Shown here: one piece after another, positions 58,043 through 64,000 of the stretch
Numbering within the stretch: the first letter of the stretch is position 1
Layout: each line of letters opens with the position of its first letter
Assembly: GCF_016862095.1 (NCBI RefSeq)
Contig: NZ_BOMH01000037.1
Coordinates: 62,001 to 126,000, forward strand
Reading direction: 5' to 3'
From: Actinoplanes cyaneus
GTDB taxonomy: Bacteria > Actinomycetota > Actinomycetes > Mycobacteriales > Micromonosporaceae
Length of the DNA stretch: 64,000 nucleotides
The notes under the pieces: model-generated
What the model was told of the DNA's origin: nothing
Seen by the model: the letters and a program-made list of their open reading frames with translations, nothing else
The model's database searches: none
Translations under genes and position numbers: made by a program

Positions 58043-59002
58043 ATGAAGGCAGTGCGTTTCCACGAGTACGGCACCCCCGACGTCCTGCGCTACGAGGACG
58101 TGGAGCAGCCGGTTCCCGGCGCCGGCGAGGTCCGGATCCGGGTCGCGGCGACCTCGTTCAACCCGGTCGAGGGCAACATCCGCGCCGGGGTCATGCAGGG
58201 CCCCATCCCGATCCGGCTGCCGCACACCCCCGGCATCGACCTCGCCGGCACGATCGACGCCCTCGGCCCGGACGTGACCGGCTTCGCCGTCGGCGACCGT
58301 GTGCTCGGCGCGCTGCCGCTGACCAGCACCGGCGCGGCCGCCGAGTATGTCGTCGCCCCGGCCGCGATCCTGGCGGCAGCCCCGGCGAACGTTCCGCTGG
58401 TGGACGCCGCAGGTCTGCCGGTGGTCGGGCTGACCGCGTGGCAGGCGCTGTTCGAGCACGCGAAGCTCACCGCCGGCCAGCGGGTGCTGATCAACGGCGC
58501 GGGCGGTGTCGTCGGCGGCTACGCGGTACAGCTGGCCAAACACGCCGGGGCGTACGTGATCGCCACGACCGGCCCGCGCAGTGCCGAGCAGGCCACGGCG
58601 GCCGGCGCCGACGAGGTCCACGGCCCCGGCATCCCCGAGCTGGCGGAGCCGGTCGACGTCGTGTTGAACTTCGCCCCGATCGCCCCGGAGCAGATGGCCG
58701 CCCTGTCCGCCGTGATCCGCGACGGCGGCGTGCTGGTCAACACCACCGTGTGGATGCCGGCCGCCTCCGACGAGGCCCGCGGCGTACGCGGCATCAACCT
58801 GTTCTTCCGTCCCGACGCCGGACAGCTCGCCGAGCTGGTCACCCTGCTCGACGCCGGCACCCTGCACCTGGGTGCGACCCGGCGGGTGCCGCTGGCCGAC
58901 CTGGCGCAGGTGCACACCGAGGTCGCCACCGCCCCGATCAACGGCAAGGTCGTCCTCGTCGTCGCTCGCGACTACTCGACCCTCGCCATCACGGAGCACT
59001 GA
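58043..59002 (+). CDS. Zinc-independent NADP(H) quinone oxidoreductase (MDR superfamily)
   Basis: 319 residues from ATG 58043. The GroES-like N-terminus (MKAVRFHEYGTPDVLRYEDV) carries no zinc ligands, and the nucleotide fold reads VLINGAGGVVGGYAVQLAKH, the usual QOR-type site. It probably reduces quinones or enones with NADPH, a detoxification job in line with the double operator upstream. The SRPBCC gene three bases downstream is likely its operon partner. Confidence 0.85.
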   Translation: MKAVRFHEYGTPDVLRYEDVEQPVPGAGEVRIRVAATSFNPVEGNIRAGVMQGPIPIRLPHTPGIDLAGTIDALGPDVTGFAVGDRVLGALPLTSTGAAAEYVVAPAAILAAAPANVPLVDAAGLPVVGLTAWQALFEHAKLTAGQRVLINGAGGVVGGYAVQLAKHAGAYVIATTGPRSAEQATAAGADEVHGPGIPELAEPVDVVLNFAPIAPEQMAALSAVIRDGGVLVNTTVWMPAASDEARGVRGINLFFRPDAGQLAELVTLLDAGTLHLGATRRVPLADLAQVHTEVATAPINGKVVLVVARDYSTLAITEH

Positions 59003-59005
59003 AAC

Positions 59006-59551
59006 ATGACCGAGCTTCTCATCGGCCCCGCCGACAGGACCGTCACCATCACCGTCCAGCAACGCACCCGCAAGACACCCGCGGACACCTTCCGGATCCT
59101 GGTCCCCATCGACCTGCCCACCGTCTTCCGCCCGGTGGCGCCCTTCCCCGGCATCACGCGCGTCGCGAACCAGACCGCACCGTGGGACCACGCCGGCGCC
59201 CGACGGAACCCGCAGTTCGACGACGGGTCCCAGGCCGACGAACACCTCACCGAATACACCGACGGGCACAGCTTCGCGTACCAGCTGACGAACTTCACCA
59301 ACGTCCTGTCCCGCCTGGCGGCCGGAATCCGCGGCGAGTTCAACGTCAACCCCGACGGGCCCGGCACCCTCATCCGCTGGACCTACGAGTTCAAGCCGCT
59401 CCCCGGCCGCCGATGGATTCTCGCCGGCCCCTTCACCCCGCTGTGGCGCCGGTACATGATCGCCGCCCTCGCCCGATGCGTCGACGTCATCGAAGCGGGC
59501 GGCGAACCACCGGTCGGCATCACCACCTCGACGGGGTCGGAGCAGTCCTGA
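59006..59551 (+). CDS. SRPBCC-family protein
   Basis: 181 residues, starting three bases after the oxidoreductase stop and therefore cotranscribed. Fold marks are the PADTFRILVPIDLPTVF first helix, FAYQLTNFTNVLSRLA and a strand pair, TLIRWTYEFKPLPGR, then a C-terminal helix, RYMIAALARCVDVIEAGG. Polyketide-cyclase/START-like proteins bind lipophilic compounds. In this operon it may carry or sense the substrate of the oxidoreductase. No signal peptide. Confidence 0.7.
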   Translation: MTELLIGPADRTVTITVQQRTRKTPADTFRILVPIDLPTVFRPVAPFPGITRVANQTAPWDHAGARRNPQFDDGSQADEHLTEYTDGHSFAYQLTNFTNVLSRLAAGIRGEFNVNPDGPGTLIRWTYEFKPLPGRRWILAGPFTPLWRRYMIAALARCVDVIEAGGEPPVGITTSTGSEQS

Positions 59552-59670
59552 CCACGCCGTGGTCACCTGCCCGGGCAGCAGAGCAGGTGGCGGCTGCAGA
59601 CGCGACGGATCCCGCGGGGACGATCATCGCTACAGTGCACGGGCGGCGCCCCCGGTAGTAAGGAACTCCC

Positions 59671-60108
59671 ATGGCCAGAGACGAACGCACCCTGCTCATC
59701 GCGCCGGCCTTCGTCGGCGGCATCATCACCGCCGTCCTCATGGCGAGAGCCGGGTCGATCGCCTCCTGCATCGGCGACGACTGCTTCGGCCGGGCGCTCG
59801 AGCTGGTCTTCTACGGCGTACCGATCGCCCTGGCCCTGAGCTGGCTGGTGCTCGCCTTCGCCACCGGCGCCTGGCGGGCCCCGGTCGTCACCGTCCTCGG
59901 TGCGATCGTGGTCTGCTGCCTGCTCAAGCTGGTCACGGTCACGATCACCACGCCCGACCCACCACCGTTCTGGGCCGGGGCACTGCTCGGGGCAGCGGGA
60001 TTCACGCTGGTCGCGGCCGCCTTCCTGCCACGCATCCCGAGCTGGCTGCGAACGGTGGTCGCGCTGGGGACCATCGCACTCAGCCTGTGGGGCGCCGGAT
60101 CCGCCTGA
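59671..60108 (+). CDS. Small four-TM membrane protein, function unknown
   Basis: 145 residues with four hydrophobic helices (IAPAFVGGIITAVLM; VFYGVPIALALSWLVLAFA; VTVLGAIVVCCLLKLVTV; LLGAAGFTLVAAAFL). One extracytoplasmic loop has CIGDDC, which could form a disulfide. No family is recognised and it has no clear operon partner. AAGGA lies a few bases before the ATG, supporting expression. Confidence 0.6.
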   Translation: MARDERTLLIAPAFVGGIITAVLMARAGSIASCIGDDCFGRALELVFYGVPIALALSWLVLAFATGAWRAPVVTVLGAIVVCCLLKLVTVTITTPDPPPFWAGALLGAAGFTLVAAAFLPRIPSWLRTVVALGTIALSLWGAGSA

Positions 60109-60167
60109 TCCCGGCTCGCCGATCAGGTCCTCGCACCGGTCGTCGGCGGGAGCCGGACAATGGACCC

Positions 60168-60659
60168 ATGAGCGCTGGTGAGGACGGCACGCTGACGGCG
60201 GACGGCCGCTACCTGATCGTCTCCGGGCGGCGATGGCGGGCCACCGACCCCGCCATCCCGGAACCGTTGCGCCAGGAGCTGGTCGACGAGCTGATGGCGG
60301 CTCGGCGGCTGGTGCGCAGCGACCCGGGGACCGCCCGGCCCCGGGTACAGGACGCCAAGGTGGCGTTGGGGGAACGCGGCGACCCGTGGTGGGAGCCAAC
60401 ACCCGAAGGCCGCCGGGTGCGGCTGGCCGCGACGATCCGGGCGCTGCTGAGGCACCGGCGCCCCGAGTCGACCATCTGCCCGAGCGACGCGGCCCGGGTC
60501 GTCGGCGGCGAGTCGTGGCGCGAGCTGATGGACCTGACCCGCGAGGTGGCGGCCGATCTGTCCCGCGACGGGGTCATCGCCGTTCAGCAGCACGGCAGCG
60601 ACGTGGACGTGGCCACCGCGGCCGGTCCGGTCCGGCTCGCTCGCGGCCCCGGGTGGTGA
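60168..60659 (+). CDS. DUF3253-domain protein
   Basis: 163 residues. It begins with GRYLIVSGRRWRATDPAIPE, followed by VDELMAARRLVRSD and the GDPWWEPTPEGRRVRL turn. The C-terminal IRALLRHRRPESTICPSDAA and LMDLTREVAADLSRDGVIAV form the winged-helix-like DUF3253 domain. DUF3253 proteins are small and uncharacterised. The HTH-like C-terminus suggests DNA contact, but this is inference. Confidence 0.7.
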   Translation: MSAGEDGTLTADGRYLIVSGRRWRATDPAIPEPLRQELVDELMAARRLVRSDPGTARPRVQDAKVALGERGDPWWEPTPEGRRVRLAATIRALLRHRRPESTICPSDAARVVGGESWRELMDLTREVAADLSRDGVIAVQQHGSDVDVATAAGPVRLARGPGW

Positions 60660-60667
60660 CCCGTAGG

Positions 60668-61068
60668 TGACCCGGGCAGGGCTCCCAGCGCCCGGGTCAG
60701 CGTCGCCTTCTTCACCCGCTGCGCCGACGCCAGATCGAACTCCCACACCTGGGCGGCGGCCGTCTCCGGCATCCGGTAGGGACGGGTGTCCATCCCCGCG
60801 CCGACGATCACCACCCGGCTGATCCCGCCGGCGAGGGCGTCTCGGCAGGCGTCGTCGATGACCCGGGTCCGGCAGACGACCGCGGCGTAGAGCCCCGGCC
60901 CGCTCCAGCGCGCAGGAACAGCCACCGCAGCGGGCGTACGGCCACCACCGCCGACGGCCACCCGGAGATCAGCCGCGCCGACCACGGGTCGTCGAACAGC
61001 CGCCGCGGGGCGTGCTGCTCCAGGGCCCGCATCATGGCGGCGCCGTCGGCGGTCTTCTCGACGCGCAC
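60668..61068 (-). pseudogene. Frameshifted, truncated SAM methyltransferase (PPM/LCMT-type) pseudogene
   Basis: On the minus strand the start reads VEKTADGAAMMRALEQ and DDPWSARLISG in one frame. Near 60905 the homology moves to a second frame: GLYAAVVCRTRVIDDACRDA, VVIVGAGMDTRPYRM and VWEFDLASAQRVKKATL. These are the blocks of the SAM-dependent O-methyltransferases of the leucine-carboxyl-methyltransferase type. The C-terminal half is absent. One indel plus truncation makes it non-functional. The rest of 60660-61328 holds only the promoter of the response regulator. Confidence 0.7.
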
Positions 61069-61257
61069 GTCAGCGAGCCTCCGGCATACGGGCAACCTAG
61101 TGCCGCCGGGCGGGCTCGTCAGCCGACGCTCAGACAGCGCGAAAAGTCGCCGGTCCGCTTGGTGGCGAGTTCGTTGCCGTCCGGCGTCTCCCGTCGCCCG
61201 GTCGACCGCGACGGTGCGCTTGAAAAGCGCCGTACGAGTCCGTCTGAGCGCCGTTTC

Positions 61258-61288
61258 TAACGGTCGTTTCAGGTTCGCTCGGTATGAA
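61258..61288 (+). promoter_or_regulatory. Shared promoter element, copy 1 (before NarL-type regulator)
   Basis: A 31-base stretch beginning TAACGGTCGTTTCAG and ending CTCGGTATGAA matches 63363-63393 at 28 positions. It lies 40 bases before the GTG of the response regulator. The GGTATGAA end suits a -10 element. This also argues against a start at ATG 61284, which lies inside the element. Confidence 0.55.
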
Positions 61289-61328
61289 CTGGGCATCGCC
61301 GGGTCTCGACCCTGAAGGGCGGCCATTC

Positions 61329-61994
61329 GTGATTTCTGTGCTCGTGGTGGACGCCCAGCCGCTGCAGCGCCTCGGGTTCCGGGTGCTGCTGGAGTGCACC
61401 CCCGACACCGAGATCGTCGGCGAGGCCGGCAACGGCGCCGAGGCCGTCCGGCAGATCATCGAGCGGCGCCCCGACGTGGTGCTGATGGACATCCGTCTGC
61501 CGGGCGTCGACGGGATCGAGGCGACCCGGCGCGTCATCGCTGCCGGTGGGCGTTCGCGGATCCTGGTGCTGACGACCTTCGACGGGGAACGGCACGCGTT
61601 CGCCGCGCTGCGGGCCGGAGCCAGTGGCTTCCTGCTCAAGGACATCGGCCCGGAGGAACTGCTCGCCGGCATCCGGGCCGTCGCCGCCGGGGACGCGGTG
61701 ATCGCGCCGGCGCTGACCCGGCGGCTGCTCGACGCGTTCGCCGACCAGCTCGACGATGAGCTCTGCGGACCCGTGCGGAAGGATCCCCGGCTGAGGTTCC
61801 TGACCCACCGCGAGCGCGAGATCCTCGTCGCCATCGGCCACGGCCTGACCAACGGCGAGATCGCGCAACGGTTCACGCTGTCGGAGTCGACGGTGAAGAC
61901 GCACGTCGGGCGGGTCCTCGCCAAGATCGGCGCACGGGACCGGATACAGGCGGTCATCCTCGCCTACAACCTGAGACTCACCCGGCCGGTCTAG
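61329..61994 (+). CDS. NarL/LuxR-family response regulator
   Basis: 221 residues from GTG 61329, with GAAGGG upstream. The receiver domain has VLVVDAQPLQRLGFR, phosphoacceptor Asp in VVLMDIRLPGVDG and Lys in FLLKDIGPEE. The normal second acidic residue of the DD pair is replaced (VVDAQ). The C-terminal LuxR HTH is LTHREREILVAIGHGLTNGE, FTLSESTVKTHVGRVLAKI. No kinase gene is adjacent. A promoter element is shared with the MMPL gene at 63436, suggesting the two are under one control, possibly this regulator. Confidence 0.9.
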   Translation: MISVLVVDAQPLQRLGFRVLLECTPDTEIVGEAGNGAEAVRQIIERRPDVVLMDIRLPGVDGIEATRRVIAAGGRSRILVLTTFDGERHAFAALRAGASGFLLKDIGPEELLAGIRAVAAGDAVIAPALTRRLLDAFADQLDDELCGPVRKDPRLRFLTHREREILVAIGHGLTNGEIAQRFTLSESTVKTHVGRVLAKIGARDRIQAVILAYNLRLTRPV

Positions 61995-62033
61995 GGTCTG
62001 TCCGCAGCCATCGTTTCTGAGGTCGGCGCTCCC

Positions 62034-63251
62034 TCAGGACGTACGGAGGGAGACCGTCATGATGCCCGTGCACATCTCGTCGCTGGTGCCGTCGCCCCAC
62101 ACCACGTAGCGGGGCGGCAGCTTCTTCAGTTGCGGCAGCTGTCTGCGCAGCCTCGCGTCGTGCGTACACGTGACCCGCAGCGTGTCCCCCGGACCGATCT
62201 CCACCGGCGACGGCAGCTTCATCAGCCGCTGGTTGTCGAAGTCGAACTGCGGGACGTCCAGCACGACCTTCGCGTTCGGCGTGCCCGGGTTGAGTTCGAC
62301 CTTGATGGCCCGCCCGAGCAGGTGCATGTGGCCGAAACCGGCGAACAGCGTCATCGGCGCCGGCACCTTCTGGTCGCAGGTCTGGGTGTTGCCCGGCTTC
62401 GGCACGCCGCCCGGGTTGCATTCCTTCACCTGACGGTCCGCCGACTCGCCGACATCCGGTCCGAACCGCTTCGTCACGTCCGCGATCGAGGCCGCCCGGT
62501 CACAGAGCGGACCCGACTCGTCGGCGGCGCAGGGGAGGTCGGTCGGCGCGTCGAGCGGCAACGTGGTGAGCTCCCGGGTCTGCGGCGTGCCGTCCGTCAG
62601 CCGCAGCCGCACCGCCGAGCGGTCCGACCCGGCCGGTCTGCCGTCGGTCACGAGCAGGTTGTAGTGGATCTGGAGGACGATCAGGCTGCCCGGCCCCAGC
62701 TTGAAGCCGATGTCCTGGTCGAGCAGCGTCTCCGTGGCGCCCGGCGCCCAGGTGTCCACCCACGTCGCGCCCTGGTCGTCACCCTCCACGTCGGCGCCGG
62801 GCACGCCGGTCCCGCCGAAACACTGCCAGCCGAGGCCGGGCGTCTTCGCGTCCTGCTCACGCACCAGGGCGGCACGGTCCGGCGGCACCGCGTACACGAT
62901 GGCGTGGTGTGCGATGGCGATGTTCTCCGGCGCGAACTGGGTCCCGGTCACGAACGCCGTCCCGGTCAGGCCCGGATCGATCATCTGGCACCGGTACTCG
63001 TCCGTGCCGCCGCCCTCCGGCGCCGTAGGCGTGTAGGCCTCGGCCATCTTCAGGTCCAGGAACCGCTCGCCGGCGCGCAACGACTGCGGTGGAGCCGGCG
63101 ACGCGCCGGCGTGCATGCTGTGCGGGCCGGCAGCCGGGGACGCCGCACTGTGGTCGGCCTCCGATCCGCAAGCGGCGACCGCGGCGAACGCTGTCACCAG
63201 CGTCATGCCACCCGACACGACTTTCCGGCGTGGACTGTGGGATTTCCTCAT
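62034..63251 (-). CDS. Copper type II monooxygenase (dopamine-beta-hydroxylase-like) lipoprotein
   Basis: 405 residues from ATG 63251. The lipobox AAVAAC (Cys near 28) anchors it outside the membrane. The two-domain PHM/DBH-type fold is marked by IAHHAIVYAVP (His pair of the first Cu site), LQIHYNLLV, GHMHLLGRAIK (His-x-His of the second Cu site) and SDEMCTG with the Met ligand. Several cysteine pairs suggest disulfides. Such enzymes hydroxylate C-H bonds using O2 and two coppers; bacterial members are rarely studied. Its substrate is unknown. It is divergent from the MMPL transporter gene. Confidence 0.8.
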   Translation of the reverse strand: MRKSHSPRRKVVSGGMTLVTAFAAVAACGSEADHSAASPAAGPHSMHAGASPAPPQSLRAGERFLDLKMAEAYTPTAPEGGGTDEYRCQMIDPGLTGTAFVTGTQFAPENIAIAHHAIVYAVPPDRAALVREQDAKTPGLGWQCFGGTGVPGADVEGDDQGATWVDTWAPGATETLLDQDIGFKLGPGSLIVLQIHYNLLVTDGRPAGSDRSAVRLRLTDGTPQTRELTTLPLDAPTDLPCAADESGPLCDRAASIADVTKRFGPDVGESADRQVKECNPGGVPKPGNTQTCDQKVPAPMTLFAGFGHMHLLGRAIKVELNPGTPNAKVVLDVPQFDFDNQRLMKLPSPVEIGPGDTLRVTCTHDARLRRQLPQLKKLPPRYVVWGDGTSDEMCTGIMTVSLRTS

Positions 63252-63362
63252 GGCCAGGACGCTAGGAGAGATTCCGGCCCGTTTCGTCGTACCGCGGTGG
63301 TCATCGCCGGGAGGGAGGTGGTACCGCGGTACTACTCCCGGAGAGCCGTGCGCGCACCGGAT

Positions 63363-63393
63363 TAACGGTCGTCTCAGATTCGCTCGGTACGAA
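63363..63393 (+). promoter_or_regulatory. Shared promoter element, copy 2 (before MMPL gene)
   Basis: Second copy of the 31-base element, beginning TAACGGTCGTCTCAG and ending CTCGGTACGAA, three differences from the copy at 61258. It ends 42 bases before the MMPL start, almost the same distance as copy 1, which supports a promoter or activator function over chance similarity. Confidence 0.55.
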
Positions 63394-63435
63394 GTTGGCC
63401 TCGGACAAGTGATGTAACCCATCAGGAGGCTATTG

Positions 63436-64000
63436 ATGTCAGTCAACGCAGCGCAGCCCAGGGAAGCGCCGCCCGGTCGGCTGGCGGGCCGGTGGGTGCC
63501 GTGGCTGGTGATCGGCTTGTGGCTGGCGCTGGCGGCGGTCATGGTGCCGTTGAGCGGCAAGTTGAGCTCGGTCACCACCGACAAAGCCGCGGACACCCTC
63601 CCTGCCAGTGCCGAGTCCACCAAGGTGGCCGTGCACGAGGACAGTCTGCCCGGTGGTGAGGCCAGTACGTTCGTCCTGGTGTACCACCGCGCCGAGGGCA
63701 TCACCGACGCTGATCGCGCGGCGGTCGAGCGCCACTACGACACCCTTGCCAAGCGGTACCCGCCGAAGGTGGCGGCCCCGGCCGACGGCGAGGACGAGGG
63801 CCCGGCGCTGAGCCCCTCCGCCGACGGGAAGGCGCTGATGTTCACCCTCGACGTGAGCGCGACCTACGGCGGACCGGAGACCATCGTCGGCCCGTTGCGT
63901 GACGTCGCGAAGGACCGCCCCGCCGGCCTGGAACTCGACGTGACCGGTCCCGCCGCGATCGAAGCCGACATGGAGGCCGTCTTCGACGGCATCGACACGC
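63436..64000 (+). CDS. MMPL/RND-family membrane transporter, N-terminal part (runs off the window)
   Basis: 188 codons are visible from ATG 63436, behind CAGGAGG. After a basic start the first TM (WLVIGLWLALAAVMVPLSG) leads into the large extracytoplasmic domain with SFVLVYHR-like TFVLVYHRAEGITDADRAA and the ALMFTLDVSATYGG strand. This is the normal beginning of actinomycete MMPL lipid or drug exporters of about 700-750 residues. Its promoter carries the element shared with the NarL-type regulator gene. Confidence 0.85.
   Translation, partial: MSVNAAQPREAPPGRLAGRWVPWLVIGLWLALAAVMVPLSGKLSSVTTDKAADTLPASAESTKVAVHEDSLPGGEASTFVLVYHRAEGITDADRAAVERHYDTLAKRYPPKVAAPADGEDEGPALSPSADGKALMFTLDVSATYGGPETIVGPLRDVAKDRPAGLELDVTGPAAIEADMEAVFDGIDT

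Overview
The window is high-GC DNA with densely packed genes, many GTG and TTG starts and frequent ATGA or GTGA stop-start overlaps. CslA/GlxA-type polysaccharide genes, CBM2-bearing cellulases under CebR-type palindromes, SpoIIE-style regulators (HATPase plus STAS) and several c-di-GMP proteins point to a filamentous actinomycete, most likely Micromonosporaceae (Actinoplanes-like). This placement is an inference from gene content. I saw no rRNA, tRNA or CRISPR array.

Layout. 1-4814: an excisionase-like HTH gene, then an L-fucose-type oxidative sugar operon (aldo/keto reductase, lactonase, FAH hydrolase, SDR). Its dehydratase survives only as a 56-codon stump. A membrane protein follows. 5026-7099: a phosphotransferase and an ArsR/SRPBCC pair. 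7100-13958 (minus): a five-gene, nearly gapless operon with two GT2 enzymes, a GT39-like enzyme, a galactose-oxidase/GlxA-like copper radical oxidase and a secreted Excalibur protein. 14225-17558: STAS and HATPase regulators, an SRPBCC protein and a GGDEF-EAL protein. 17612-20875: a MarR/polyprenyl synthase pair, a methyltransferase and an HD hydrolase. 21017-25479: a plant-cell-wall module (GH5 mannanase-CBM2; GH5 cellulase-CBM2 with a CBM2-Cip1-like protein) with CebR boxes and strong hairpins. 25556-30844: miscellaneous genes, including a BioD-like protein with a degenerate P-loop and a TM tail.

31343-38628 is the most interesting part. It is a four-gene plus-strand conflict/defence-like island: an EACC1-type small protein, a caspase fused to 14 WD40 repeats, a patatin phospholipase and a kinase with a membrane domain. 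On its left is an IS transposase fragment. On its right are the C-terminal stump of an amidohydrolase and a 55-bp tandem duplication, which suggests transfer into the chromosome. The likely logic is sensing by the WD40 propellers and kinase, and killing by protease and lipase activity. This is inferred from families, not shown.

39021-42033 (minus): a MacAB-like adaptor/ATPase/permease set. 42259-47049: a 1596-residue kinase-AAA-GAF-GGDEF protein. 47060-52645: an ATP-grasp protein, a secreted sialidase, a CrtU-like flavoprotein and an SGNH hydrolase with 168-bp FG-GAP repeats. 52687-57776: a CitA/DcuS-type two-component pair divergent from an SsuABC/NrtABC-type importer. 58043-60659: a quinone oxidoreductase under a double operator, an SRPBCC protein and small genes. 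60668-64000: a methyltransferase pseudogene, a NarL-type regulator, a DBH-like copper monooxygenase lipoprotein and the start of an MMPL transporter that runs off the window.
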